From: Bacteroidaceae bacterium
Lineage (GTDB): Bacteria; Bacteroidota; Bacteroidia; Bacteroidales; Bacteroidaceae
Reading direction: 5' to 3'
NCBI GenBank assembly: GCA_017451695.1
Contig: JAFTNW010000006.1
Location: 1-64,000, forward strand
Length of the DNA: 64,000 nucleotides
Shown here one piece after another: positions 45,696-55,334 of the stretch. Numbering within the stretch: position 1 is the first letter of the stretch; every line of letters starts with the position of its first letter. Made by a program: the position numbers and the translations under genes. Below the pieces are notes generated by a model that made no database searches, was not told the origin of the DNA, and saw nothing but the letters and a program-made list of their open reading frames with translations.

Positions 45696-46316
45696 ATGAA
45701 AAAGATTTTTGGTATTGCAATCACATTGTGTTTGTTGGCATCTGCTCCCGCATTTGCACAGTTCAACTGGGGTATTAAGGCAGGTATGAACCTTGCAAGC
45801 AAGCCCAGCTCGCTCGACGATATAAAGAGCGAAGGAAAAACAGGTTTCTTTGTAGGCCCCACAGCAAAAATAATGCTCCCCATAGTGGGCTTGGGCATCG
45901 AGGGTAACATCCTCTATTCACAAAGCAGTTCAGAGCTCGAAGGCGAGGATATCACACGCCGCAGCATTGAGATACCTATCTACTTGCGTTACGAGTTCTC
46001 TCTCCCCATTGTAAACAAATTCTTGGAGCCTTTTGCTGCAGTAGGCCCCCAATTCGGCTGGGCGTTAGGTAACAACGATGAAAAATGGCAGAATGCCGCA
46101 GGCGACATTGCCGAGTGGGAATACAAAAAGAGCAACCTCAGCCTTAACGTAGGTGTTGGTGCCACAGTACTCAACCATGTTCAGTTGCACATCAACTACA
46201 ATATTGCCCTTGGCAACACCGGCGAGTGGAAAGAAGGTACCACAGGCGCAGCATGGGACTATATCAAGGGTTCAAAGGTAAACACCTGGCAGGTATCGGC
46301 TGCATATATCTTCTAA
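45696..46316 (+). CDS. Outer-membrane beta-barrel protein, PorT-like
   Basis: A 206-residue protein with signal peptide (MKKIFGIAITLCLLASAPAFA) and a predicted eight-stranded outer-membrane barrel (GIKAGMNLASK, TGFFVGPTAKI, LGIEGNILYSQ, IEIPIYLRYEF, and a final aromatic VSAAYIF). This is the outer-membrane beta-barrel/PorT-like group common in Bacteroidetes. PorT itself is required for T9SS, but this short protein may be any small barrel; the neighbouring T9SS operon makes a link possible, not shown. Own transcription unit. Confidence 0.8.
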   Translation: MKKIFGIAITLCLLASAPAFAQFNWGIKAGMNLASKPSSLDDIKSEGKTGFFVGPTAKIMLPIVGLGIEGNILYSQSSSELEGEDITRRSIEIPIYLRYEFSLPIVNKFLEPFAAVGPQFGWALGNNDEKWQNAAGDIAEWEYKKSNLSLNVGVGATVLNHVQLHINYNIALGNTGEWKEGTTGAAWDYIKGSKVNTWQVSAAYIF

Positions 46317-46332
46317 TTGCAGATATTATTTG

Positions 46333-46380
46333 ATAATAAAAATTCATAGGCAGCGCGTGTTGTCTATGAATTTTTATTAT
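46333..46380 (+). terminator. Terminator after the outer-membrane barrel gene
   Basis: ATAATAAAAATTCATAG pairs perfectly with CTATGAATTTTTATTAT around a 14-base loop. It is AT-rich, but the stem is 17 bp. Confidence 0.7.
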
Positions 46381-46399
46381 ATACGGGTGCCATCATCAT

Positions 46400-46430
46400 T
46401 TTGCATATTCACCCCTTTTTTCTACCTTCG
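46400..46430 (+). promoter_or_regulatory. priA promoter
   Basis: TTTG (46400-46403), 19-base spacer, TACCTTCG (46423-46430), 14 bases before the ATG at 46444. The -7 box is of the TAnnTTCG form. Confidence 0.6.
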
Positions 46431-46443
46431 CGATTGAAAAATC

Positions 46444-48690
46444 ATGGCAAAGTTCGCAGATGTAATATTACCACTACCCCTCCCCACAAGCTACACATAC
46501 AGCGTGCCGCAAAAATGGGAGGAGAGCGTGCAGGCAGGGTGTCGCGTAAGCGTTCCACTCGGCCCAAAGAAGCATTACACTGCAATAATAACAGCCACCC
46601 ACGACAATGAACCCACCGACTGCAAGGTGCGCGCTATTGAAGAGTTGCTCGACGAAACCCCCATAATACTGCCCACACAGCTGAAATTATGGGAGTGGAT
46701 AGCACGCTACTACCTTTGCAGCATGGGCGATATTTACAAGGCTGCGATACCGCAAGGACTGAAAGGAGAGTTCAAGCCCCGCACCGAACAGCGCACAAGG
46801 CTCACCAAGCATTGCCGCGACGAAAAGGCAGTTGCCCTTGTTCTTCAATCCCTCTCGCGCGCACCACGACAAAAAAGGCTGCTGAACACCTATCTGCAGA
46901 TGTCGCAGTTCCACAGCGGGCAATGCATAGAGGTAGCCAAGCACAAACTGCTGGAACAGGCCGATGTGCAGCCCAATATATACAAGGAGCTCGCCGACAA
47001 AGGTTTCCTTGAAAGCTACGAGGTGGAGATTGGGCGATTGGATACAAGCGCCGAACCCGTGGTGCCACAAAACAGCCTCAACGAGGCGCAAAAGAGGGCA
47101 TTTGAGGAGATTAACGAGTGTTTTACACAGAAAAACGTAACCTTGCTGCATGGTGTAACCTCGGCTGGAAAAACCGAGATATACATACATCTGATTACCG
47201 AGGCGCTGAAACGCGGTGAACAGGTACTATATATGCTACCCGAGATTGCCCTCACCAAGCAGATTGTGGAACGCCTGAAAAGAGTATTCGGCAACCGCAT
47301 CGGGCTATACCACTCCAAATTCTCCGATGCAGAAAGGGTGGAAATATGGAAAAAACAGATGAGCGATACCCCCTACGATGTTATCTTGGGCGTGCGTTCA
47401 TCGGTCTTTTTACCATTCAAAAAGCTGGGGTTGGTTATCGTTGACGAGGAGCACGAAACAAGCTACAAGCAACAGGAACCCGCACCCCGATACAATGCCC
47501 GCAATGCTGCAATGGTGCTTGCCTCGTTCTATGGAGCAAAAACCCTGCTTGGTACCGCTACTCCATCTATTGAGAGCTATTACAATGCCACCACAGGGAA
47601 ATATGGGCTTGTGAGCCTCACAACACGCCACCGCGCCGTGCAACTGCCACAGATTGAGGTAGTTGATATAAAGGACATGAAACATCGCAAGCGCATGACA
47701 GGCCCGTTCAGCGACCCGCTTACCGATGCCATGAGTGCAGCCCTTAAAGAGGGCAAACAGATAATACTGTTCCAGAACCGTCGCGGATACGCACCGCTGT
47801 TGGAGTGCCGCACCTGTGGATGGGTACCCAAATGCAAACACTGCGATGTGAGCCTCACGCTGCACAAGAATGCCGACAAACTGACATGCCACTATTGCGG
47901 CTACACCATACCCGCACCCAAATATTGCCCCAACTGCGAGGAGAACAATTTTGTAAACCTCGGCTACGGAACAGAGAAGATTGAAGACGACCTGCAAAAC
48001 CTGTTCCCCCATGCACGCATTGCCCGCATGGACCTCGACACCACCCGCACCCGCACCGCGTATGAAAATATAATCACAGCCTTCCAAGAGGGCAAAACCG
48101 ATATTCTCATAGGCACACAAATGGTTTCCAAAGGATTGGATTTCGACAATGTGGCTGTGGTGGGCATAATAAATGCCGACAGCCTGCTCAACTACCCCGA
48201 TTTCAGAGCAACGGAACGTGCCTTCCAACTGATGTCCCAGGTAGCAGGGCGTGCAGGGCGAAAAAACGGACAAGGCAAGGTGTTCCTGCAAACCAAAATC
48301 CCCGATGCGCCTGTTATCCCACACATAGTGGACAATAACTACACACAATTCTATAACACCCAACTGAGCGAGCGCATGATGTTCCATTATCCTCCTTTTT
48401 ATCGATTGGTTTACATCTATATAAAACACCGCGAGATAGAGGTGTTGGAGGAGTTTTCGGAACTCATGGGGCAGCATCTGCGCAAGATTTTTGAAAATCG
48501 TATTTTGGGCCCCGACCTGCCACCCGTTGCGCGGGTCAAGCAATTATACATACGAAAAATAGTGTTGAAAATAGAGAGCGGACTCTCGCAATACAAGATA
48601 AACGAAACCTTGCTGGCAATACAGCAATCCTTTACACAGAACACCCGCTACCGTTCAATAAACATGTACTACGACATAGACCCGCTTTAA
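46444..48690 (+). CDS. priA: Primosomal replication-restart helicase PriA
   Basis: A 3'-5' DNA helicase that reloads the replisome at stalled forks. The 748-residue protein has the N-terminal 3'-DNA-binding domain (MAKFADVILPLPLPTSYTY), then the helicase core: Walker A GVTSAGKTEIYIHL, Walker B VDEEHETSYKQQ, GTATPSIES, and QMVSKGLDFDN. The zinc-binding insert is complete (CRTCGWVPKCKHC, CHYCG, CPNC). It is transcribed alone from a near-leaderless promoter. Confidence 0.96.
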   Translation: MAKFADVILPLPLPTSYTYSVPQKWEESVQAGCRVSVPLGPKKHYTAIITATHDNEPTDCKVRAIEELLDETPIILPTQLKLWEWIARYYLCSMGDIYKAAIPQGLKGEFKPRTEQRTRLTKHCRDEKAVALVLQSLSRAPRQKRLLNTYLQMSQFHSGQCIEVAKHKLLEQADVQPNIYKELADKGFLESYEVEIGRLDTSAEPVVPQNSLNEAQKRAFEEINECFTQKNVTLLHGVTSAGKTEIYIHLITEALKRGEQVLYMLPEIALTKQIVERLKRVFGNRIGLYHSKFSDAERVEIWKKQMSDTPYDVILGVRSSVFLPFKKLGLVIVDEEHETSYKQQEPAPRYNARNAAMVLASFYGAKTLLGTATPSIESYYNATTGKYGLVSLTTRHRAVQLPQIEVVDIKDMKHRKRMTGPFSDPLTDAMSAALKEGKQIILFQNRRGYAPLLECRTCGWVPKCKHCDVSLTLHKNADKLTCHYCGYTIPAPKYCPNCEENNFVNLGYGTEKIEDDLQNLFPHARIARMDLDTTRTRTAYENIITAFQEGKTDILIGTQMVSKGLDFDNVAVVGIINADSLLNYPDFRATERAFQLMSQVAGRAGRKNGQGKVFLQTKIPDAPVIPHIVDNNYTQFYNTQLSERMMFHYPPFYRLVYIYIKHREIEVLEEFSELMGQHLRKIFENRILGPDLPPVARVKQLYIRKIVLKIESGLSQYKINETLLAIQQSFTQNTRYRSINMYYDIDPL

Positions 48691-48730
48691 CAGTGTTTAT
48701 ATGTTTTTCGCGGTTTTTCGTATATAATAT

Positions 48731-48762
48731 TTTGTTCATATCCCGCCATTTAGGTAACTTTG
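48731..48762 (+). promoter_or_regulatory. Promoter of the DUF2723-nodB-queG operon
   Basis: TTTG (48731-48734), 20-base spacer, TAACTTTG (48755-48762), a full Bacteroides-type promoter about 70 bases before the ATG at 48835. Confidence 0.8.
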
Positions 48763-48834
48763 CAACATTTTAGGGGAACAGCGCTCCCCCAATTTTGTGC
48801 ATTACACAAGAGAAATACGAATAATATATTATAG

Positions 48835-51800
48835 ATGAAACGATTCAAAACCGTAAACAACACCCTCGGTTGGCTCATTTTTATCATTGCAGCAGCTACA
48901 TACTGCCTCACAGTGGAGCCTACCACAAGTTTTTGGGATTGCCCCGAGTTTATACTCTCGGGCTATAAATTGGAGGTGGGACACCCACCCGGCGCCCCCT
49001 TCTTCATGCTTACAGCAAACTTTTTCTCACTCTTTGCCGAGCCGCAGAACGTAGCCCTCATGGTAAACTACATGAGTGCTGTTTTAAGTGCAGGCGGTAT
49101 TCTGTTCCTCTTTTGGAGCATCACACACCTCACACGCAAACTCATTGCAGGCAACAGCAAGGATATTTCCACATCGCAACTTATCACAATAATGGGAGCC
49201 GGCATTGTGGGCTCGCTTGCATACACTTGGAGCGACACATATTGGTTCAGCGCCGTGGAAGGAGAGGTGTACGGCTATTCATCGCTCTTTACAGCCGTGG
49301 TATTCTGGCTCATACTCAAATGGGAGGAGCATGCCGACGAACCCCGCAGCGACCGTTGGCTGGTGCTCATAGCCTACCTCACAGGCCTCTCCATCGGAGT
49401 GCACCTTCTGAACCTGCTTTGTATCCCCGCCATTGTGCTTGTGGCATACTACAAACGCACACCAAATGCCAACCTTAAAGGTTCAATGCTGGCACTCCTT
49501 GCATCGGCAGCACTTGTTGCCATAGTGCTATACGGCATTGTGCCCGGCGTTGTAAAAGTAGGCGGCTGGTTCGAGCTGCTCTTTGTAAACACCATGGGGT
49601 TGCCATTTAACACAGGCCTCATAACATATATAGTTCTCCTGTGTGCCGCACTTATATGGGGACTCATAGAGAGCGAAAAGGGCAAGAGCCGCAAGAAACT
49701 TGCCATTGCATTTGTGGCATCGGTAGGATTGCTTGGTATCCCCTTCTACGGATATGGAGTATTAAGCGTTATCATGGGTATAGCGGTGCTTGTTGCACTT
49801 TTCTTTGCTGCCATTTATCGCAAGGGAGAAAAATACATTATGAACCTGCGCATGTTCAACACATCGTTGCTATGCATGCTGGTTATCATGATTGGATACT
49901 CCTCGTATGCGCTAATCGTGGTGCGCTCGGCAGCAAACACCCCCATGGACCAGAACTCGCCCGAGGATATCTTCACACTCGGTGCATACCTGGGCCGCGA
50001 GCAGTATGGCAAACGCCCGCTCCTCTATGGCCAGGCATATAGTTCGGAGCTTGAACGCGAGCCCAAAGGACAATATTTAGTGGCAAAGACAACGACAGGC
50101 GCCCCCAAATATGCTCCCAAGGAGAAAAGCAACCCCGACGAAAAAGACTCTTACGAGATAGTGGGATATGACAAGGATTATATCTTTGCCACAAACATGC
50201 TGTTCCCCCGCATGCACAGCATGGAACACGGCAGCTACGGCCCCAATAAGATAAATCTATACGCACAATGGTGCGGTGGCGAAATCAAGGGACACAACGT
50301 GCGCTACAAGACATCGTGGGGCGAAACCATGAATGTGATGATGCCCACACAGTTCGAGAATCTCCAATTCTTCATAAACTACCAGCTGAACCACATGTAT
50401 TGGAGATATTTCCTGTGGAACTTTGTAGGAAGACAGAACGACCTGCAAAGCCACGGTGAATTCGAAAAAGGCAATTGGATTACCGGAATCTCGTTTATCG
50501 ACAACATATTGGTGGGCAACCAGGATACATTGCCGTCGGTACTTAAAGAGAACAAGGGACGCAACGTATTCTATGCCCTGCCACTAATACTCGGTATAAT
50601 GGGAATGGTGTGGCAGGCACGCCGTGGCAAAGAGGGCTCGCAGCAGTTCCTCATAGTATTCATGCTCTTCTTTATGACCGGTATTGCCATTGTGCTATAC
50701 CTGAACCAGACACCTCTGCAACCGCGTGAGCGCGACTATGCCTATGCCGGCTCGTTCTACGCATTTGCAATATGGATAGGCATGGGTGTTGCCGCAATAA
50801 CCGAATGGATAAGAAAGAAGAACACCGCCATAAGCACCGCCGTAGCCATTGCATGCATGCTTGTACCCGTTCAAATGGTATCGCAAACATGGGACGACCA
50901 CGACCGAAGCGGCCGTTACGCTTGCCGCGACTTTGGCCAGAACTACCTTGCATCTATCCCCGAGGAGGGCAACCCCATAATATTCACCTGCGGCGACAAC
51001 GACACATTCCCCTTGTGGTACACGCAGGAGGTGGAGGGAGTGCGCACCGATGCACGCGTTTGCAACCTGTCGTACCTGCAAACCGATTGGTACATCGACC
51101 AGATGCGCCGCCCCGCATACGACTCGCCGTCAATCCCCATAAAATGGGATAGAATAGACTATGCGGGCACAGCCAACGATGACATAGAGATAAGACCCGA
51201 GGTAAGGGAATACATAGAATCGGTTTACGCCGAGAACCCCGAGGGCGCAAAAAGACGCTTTGGCGAGAACCCCTTCGAGGTGAAGAACATAATGAAAAAC
51301 TGGGTATGCTCGCGCAACGAAAAGTTGCACTACATCCCCACCGATACGCTATACATTGAGATTGACCCCGAGGCTGTAATACGTTCGGGCATGATAATAC
51401 CGGCAGAGTATGCCGACTCCATGCCACGATACATGAAAATATCGCTTGCAGGAAAAAGATCCATCACCCGTTCGGACCTCATGTTGCTCGAGATGCTCTC
51501 GCAGTGCAATTGGGAACGCCCCTTGTATATGTCCATGACAGTGGGTGAGGAGAACTATTTGAGTTGCCTTAAAGACTTCTTTGTGCACGAAGGACTTGCA
51601 TACCGCATCACACCATTCAATTGGGTGGAGCTTGGTTACAGCAGAGGCAAATCGATAGTTATAGATACGGAGAAGTTCTATAACAATGTGATGAACCGTT
51701 TCAAGTTCGGCGGGCTCAAGGAGAACCCCGACTACTATTCCGACGAGACCATCAGCCGCATGATATACACCCACAGACGAGTGATAAGCTCACTCGCCAG

Positions 51801-52188
51801 CGAGCTATACAACGAGGGAAGCAACGAAAAGGCATTGAACCTGCTCAACCTGATGGAAGAGGAACTGCCCGCAAGCATTGTACCCCACACCGCCATGGCT
51901 GACGGCATAGATATCGGCCGCCTATACATAGCTTTGGGCGAATACAACAAAGGAATCGAAATATTAGGCAAGCTTATAGAGGAGCAGTTCGAATATATCA
52001 ATTGGTACAGCAGCATGAGCGACAGACACTTTACTGCAACAATACAAGAGAGCTATATGGCAATAGAGTTGGCCAAACTCACCATTGACGAACTTAAAAA
52101 AGGCAATGAGACATGCAAAGCCGCCGCAGCCGACTACAATAAAGAACTATCTGCATTGTTCGAAGTGTGGAAGCAACGCATCGATTAA
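48835..52188 (+). CDS. DUF2723 membrane protein, O-mannosyltransferase-like
   Basis: A 1117-residue protein. The N-terminal half is a multi-span membrane region that opens with the DUF2723 signature LTVEPTTSFWDCPEFILSGY, KLEVGHPPGAPFF and YTWSDTYWFSAVEGEVYGYS. That family is related to GT-C protein O-mannosyltransferases that use lipid-linked sugars. The C-terminal half (from about residue 690) is soluble and probably periplasmic, with FTCGDNDTFPLWY and a final helical repeat region. A polyprenol-phosphate-sugar donor could come from the GT2 at 14756 (inference). It heads a transcript with a deacetylase and queG. Confidence 0.85.
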   Translation: MKRFKTVNNTLGWLIFIIAAATYCLTVEPTTSFWDCPEFILSGYKLEVGHPPGAPFFMLTANFFSLFAEPQNVALMVNYMSAVLSAGGILFLFWSITHLTRKLIAGNSKDISTSQLITIMGAGIVGSLAYTWSDTYWFSAVEGEVYGYSSLFTAVVFWLILKWEEHADEPRSDRWLVLIAYLTGLSIGVHLLNLLCIPAIVLVAYYKRTPNANLKGSMLALLASAALVAIVLYGIVPGVVKVGGWFELLFVNTMGLPFNTGLITYIVLLCAALIWGLIESEKGKSRKKLAIAFVASVGLLGIPFYGYGVLSVIMGIAVLVALFFAAIYRKGEKYIMNLRMFNTSLLCMLVIMIGYSSYALIVVRSAANTPMDQNSPEDIFTLGAYLGREQYGKRPLLYGQAYSSELEREPKGQYLVAKTTTGAPKYAPKEKSNPDEKDSYEIVGYDKDYIFATNMLFPRMHSMEHGSYGPNKINLYAQWCGGEIKGHNVRYKTSWGETMNVMMPTQFENLQFFINYQLNHMYWRYFLWNFVGRQNDLQSHGEFEKGNWITGISFIDNILVGNQDTLPSVLKENKGRNVFYALPLILGIMGMVWQARRGKEGSQQFLIVFMLFFMTGIAIVLYLNQTPLQPRERDYAYAGSFYAFAIWIGMGVAAITEWIRKKNTAISTAVAIACMLVPVQMVSQTWDDHDRSGRYACRDFGQNYLASIPEEGNPIIFTCGDNDTFPLWYTQEVEGVRTDARVCNLSYLQTDWYIDQMRRPAYDSPSIPIKWDRIDYAGTANDDIEIRPEVREYIESVYAENPEGAKRRFGENPFEVKNIMKNWVCSRNEKLHYIPTDTLYIEIDPEAVIRSGMIIPAEYADSMPRYMKISLAGKRSITRSDLMLLEMLSQCNWERPLYMSMTVGEENYLSCLKDFFVHEGLAYRITPFNWVELGYSRGKSIVIDTEKFYNNVMNRFKFGGLKENPDYYSDETISRMIYTHRRVISSLASELYNEGSNEKALNLLNLMEEELPASIVPHTAMADGIDIGRLYIALGEYNKGIEILGKLIEEQFEYINWYSSMSDRHFTATIQESYMAIELAKLTIDELKKGNETCKAAAADYNKELSALFEVWKQRID

Positions 52189-52212
52189 TTACTAAACAGA
52201 GGAAAAACACAT

Positions 52213-52824
52213 ATGTTCATAGAACAGGTACCCGATTTCTTCCGCAACCTTTACCCAAAGGCATTGTGGAGGATGAACCCCGATGAAAAGGCCGTTTATT
52301 TGACATTTGACGACGGGCCAATACCTGTCATCACCCCATGGGTGGTGGAGTTGCTCGAGCGAAACAACATAAAGGCAACCTTCTTTATGGTGGGCGACAA
52401 TGTGCATAAATTCCCCGAGGAGTATATGCAGGTGGTGGAGGGTGGCCACCGCTTGGGAAACCACACCTTCAACCATCTTAAAGGGCTTTTTACAAGCACA
52501 AAGAGATATATTGAAAATGTGGACCAGGCCGACGCCTTTATTCACAGCAACCTATTTCGCCCGCCGCATGGTTTGTTGCGCACACAGCAATACAACGAAT
52601 TGAGCAAAAGATATCAATTTGTAATGTGGGACCTTGTTACACGCGATTACAGTATCCACATGTATGGCGAGGATGTTCTAGCTAACGTGAAACGATACAC
52701 CCGCAACGGCTCCATAATAACCTTTCACGACTCGTTGCGTTCCGAGAGCAATCTGCGATATGCCTTGCCCCGCGCAATAGATTGGTTGCTTGAACAGGGC
52801 TACACCTTCAAGATTTTCGAGTAA
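52213..52824 (+). CDS. Polysaccharide deacetylase (NodB-like, CE4)
   Basis: A 203-residue CE4 deacetylase. Motif 1 is YLTFDDGPIP near residue 31 with the catalytic and metal aspartates, motif 2 is GHRLGNHTFNH with both metal histidines, and motif 3 is RPPHGLLR. Such enzymes remove N- or O-acetyl groups from peptidoglycan or surface polysaccharide; which one cannot be told. No signal peptide is evident, so a cytosolic or inner-membrane-facing acceptor is likely. It is 24 bases after the DUF2723 gene and overlaps queG by one base. Confidence 0.92.
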   Translation: MFIEQVPDFFRNLYPKALWRMNPDEKAVYLTFDDGPIPVITPWVVELLERNNIKATFFMVGDNVHKFPEEYMQVVEGGHRLGNHTFNHLKGLFTSTKRYIENVDQADAFIHSNLFRPPHGLLRTQQYNELSKRYQFVMWDLVTRDYSIHMYGEDVLANVKRYTRNGSIITFHDSLRSESNLRYALPRAIDWLLEQGYTFKIFE

Positions 52825-53747
52825 TGACACCGCACGAATTATCAAGCTACATAAAAGCCGAGGCCAAACGCCTCGGCTTTGCCGTATGTGGCATAGCCAA
52901 AGCCGACACCGTGCCACAGGAGGAGATGGCAAGGTTCACAGAATGGGTGAACGGCGGCAACCACGGCACAATGAGTTACTTAGAACGCAACTGCGACAAA
53001 CGAGAAAACCCCACCCTGCTTGTACCCGGCTGCAAGAGCATTGTATCGGTGGCCATGAGCTATGCACAGCCTGCAACACCAAGGAACCGCCTGCACCTGT
53101 CGCGATATGCCCAAGGGAGGGATTATCACAAGGTTGTCAAAGAGAGATTGCACGCCTTGCTTAAAAGCATAAACGAAGCCACAGGCGCAAGCGGGCGCGC
53201 CTTCTGCGACTCGGCACCCGTGCTCGAGCACTATTGGGCCGAACAGGCGGGAATAGGACGTGTGGGCATCAACCGCCAGCTTATAATACCGGGACTTGGT
53301 ACATTCTTTTTTCTTGGCGAACTATTCATAGACCAAGAGGCCGAGGCCGACACACCCATCGGGCATAACCCATGCATAAACTGCAACCGCTGCATCATAA
53401 ACTGCCCGACGAAAGCCCTCACAAAAACAGGATTCGACGCACGCAAATGCCTTTCGTACCTTACAATAGAGCATCGCGGCGACTTACCCGAAAACATCGG
53501 TGAAAAGATGGGAAATTGTTTCTATGGCTGCGACAGATGCAACGCCTCGTGCCCACATAACGGACACAATGAACACGAAACCGCCAAGGAACTGCTGCCA
53601 AGCGAGGAACTCGCCGCCATGAGCGACGAGGAGTGGTTTGCACTGAACGAAGATAGATATAACAGGCTGTTCAAGGAGAGTGCCGTGGAACGAGCAGGTT
53701 ACACTCAACTTATGAGAAACATCAACGAGATAAAAAAGCTTCGTTGA
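52824..53747 (+). CDS. queG: Epoxyqueuosine reductase
   Basis: Performs the last step of queuosine synthesis, reducing epoxyqueuosine in tRNA with cobalamin and two 4Fe-4S clusters. The 307-residue protein has CGIAKA near the start, the cobalamin-domain RVGINRQLIIPGLGTFFFLGEL, and two ferredoxin cysteine sets, CINCNRCIINCP and CYGCDRCNASCP. It partners with queA at 21096, and its cobalamin need fits the nearby adenosyltransferase gene in this genome. It converges with dacB, 6 bases apart. Confidence 0.95.
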   Translation: MTPHELSSYIKAEAKRLGFAVCGIAKADTVPQEEMARFTEWVNGGNHGTMSYLERNCDKRENPTLLVPGCKSIVSVAMSYAQPATPRNRLHLSRYAQGRDYHKVVKERLHALLKSINEATGASGRAFCDSAPVLEHYWAEQAGIGRVGINRQLIIPGLGTFFFLGELFIDQEAEADTPIGHNPCINCNRCIINCPTKALTKTGFDARKCLSYLTIEHRGDLPENIGEKMGNCFYGCDRCNASCPHNGHNEHETAKELLPSEELAAMSDEEWFALNEDRYNRLFKESAVERAGYTQLMRNINEIKKLR

Positions 53748-53753
53748 GCCACC

Positions 53754-55109
53754 CTATTTACACATGACATCGCACACCTTGTCCTGCCACACACGCACCG
53801 GACGGGCCTTAGGCGAGCCCTCATTCAGAATCACAAACGCCAAGGTGTGCCCATCGGCAGCCTGCGCATAACCGGCAAGGGTGCATACACCGGTAACCGT
53901 ACCCGTTTTTGCAAAAACCCTTTTATATGCAGCAGTACCCTTCGTGCGATTTTTCAGCGTGCCGCTGATACCCGATTGCGGCAAGCCACGCATGAGAGCA
54001 TCGTACAGATGCTTATGCGAATAGGCATATTTCAGCACCTGCATAATTATATCGGCCGACACAAGAGTATATGGCGAAAGCCCCGAGCCATCACAAATAT
54101 CGTAGCGCAACGGCATATCGAGCGTATAACCCAAAAAGCCTTTGATAATATCAGGGCCCATGGACTGCCGCACAGGAAAGCGCCCGTAAAGCGCACCCAA
54201 GTGGTAGGATAGAGCCTCGGCACAGAGATTATTGCTCTCCATAAGAGCCTCGGCCACAACATCGCCCACCGCCCTGCGCACTACCGCCAAGGTGTCGCAC
54301 TCATGTGGCGCCCCACCATTGGCAATATTTTTCACCGATATTCCGCGAGCCGCAAGTTGCTCGGCTGCAACGGCCATGAAATAATCCTGCGAAGGGTACA
54401 TATTCATCTTCTCGCTCTTGGCCGCCGAGCAATCGCCACGCAGACGAATTACATTGGTGCCACCGAGCCAATCGCGCAAAATGGTAAACTTCTCGCCCGT
54501 TCCACCCCTGCTCACAGCCTCATTCTCAACAGAATAAAACCCCGATGGCGGAAAGCACTCCACCACAGGAGCCACACTACGTTCAGCCGGCTTTGCCTTT
54601 ACCTCTACACAGCCGCCACACAACATAAGCGGCGATATATATGGCTGAAACTCCCAAGGTGTATCGTCCCAAGCCCAACCGGGCCCCCAATGGATAGAAT
54701 CCATAAAAGAACAATCGGCATACAGGGTGTCCACCACTGCATCGGAGGGAACATGTTGCAACATGGCACAAAGTTCCTCAAAAGAGAACAGCGGGTCTAT
54801 CGCACCCTTGAAATAGAGCGAATTGCCACTGCGCAACAGATAGGTATCTATTGTATAATCAATGCCAAGACGCTCAACTGCTGCCACCGAGGTTATTATT
54901 TTAAGAACCGAAGCGGGACGAGTGAGTTTGTGGGCACGATGGGCAAAGAGCAGCGAATCGGCAGTGAGGTCATACACCACAAGCGATGCATCGCTGTATG
55001 TGAGCAGCTCATCAGAGAGCAGAGCGCGGTAATCCTTCTTTGCAGGCTGTGCCATCGCCATTGCCATCACAAGAAAACCGCAAATAAAAAGAGAATATAT
55101 CCTGTTCAT
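53754..55109 (-). CDS. dacB: D-alanyl-D-alanine carboxypeptidase/endopeptidase PBP4
   Basis: Trims and opens peptidoglycan peptide cross-links. The 451-residue periplasmic protein has a signal peptide (ending near MAMAQ) and all class-C PBP motifs: the SxxK serine in RPASVLKIITS, SNN in MESNNLCAEAL, and KTG in FAKTGTVTGVCTLAGYA. The inserted domain between SxxK and SxN is typical of the S13 peptidase family. Transcribed alone on the minus strand; no clear terminator separates it from queG. Confidence 0.94.
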   Translation of the reverse strand: MNRIYSLFICGFLVMAMAMAQPAKKDYRALLSDELLTYSDASLVVYDLTADSLLFAHRAHKLTRPASVLKIITSVAAVERLGIDYTIDTYLLRSGNSLYFKGAIDPLFSFEELCAMLQHVPSDAVVDTLYADCSFMDSIHWGPGWAWDDTPWEFQPYISPLMLCGGCVEVKAKPAERSVAPVVECFPPSGFYSVENEAVSRGGTGEKFTILRDWLGGTNVIRLRGDCSAAKSEKMNMYPSQDYFMAVAAEQLAARGISVKNIANGGAPHECDTLAVVRRAVGDVVAEALMESNNLCAEALSYHLGALYGRFPVRQSMGPDIIKGFLGYTLDMPLRYDICDGSGLSPYTLVSADIIMQVLKYAYSHKHLYDALMRGLPQSGISGTLKNRTKGTAAYKRVFAKTGTVTGVCTLAGYAQAADGHTLAFVILNEGSPKARPVRVWQDKVCDVMCK

Positions 55110-55230
55110 CGTGTTGCTTTATAAACCAATTGCATAAAATCCGTGTAAAACTACTCATTATTTACCAAATTAGAGGGGTATGCGCCCATTTTTATTTGAA
55201 ACAACACAATAATATTAAGCAATAATTTTA

Positions 55231-55238
55231 TAATTTTG
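55231..55238 (+). promoter_or_regulatory. nadB promoter (-7 box)
   Basis: TAATTTTG matches TAnnTTTG about 97 bases before the ATG at 55335. The leader to the start codon shows no recognisable riboswitch. Confidence 0.45.
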
Positions 55239-55334
55239 CAACCATACAGCATAAATAACAATTGCGGGGCTCGATGCACGCCTTTGAGCTTCTTAACCCA
55301 CAGCCACACCAACCCTGCATAAATAAACGAATAT

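Noticed and set aside
47410-48543. Long open frame on the minus strand (377 codons)
   Set aside because: It is antisense to priA, whose motifs are complete; the translation shows no recognisable fold.
53741-53760. Terminator between queG and dacB
   Set aside because: The two convergent genes are six bases apart and no stable hairpin with a T-run could be found.
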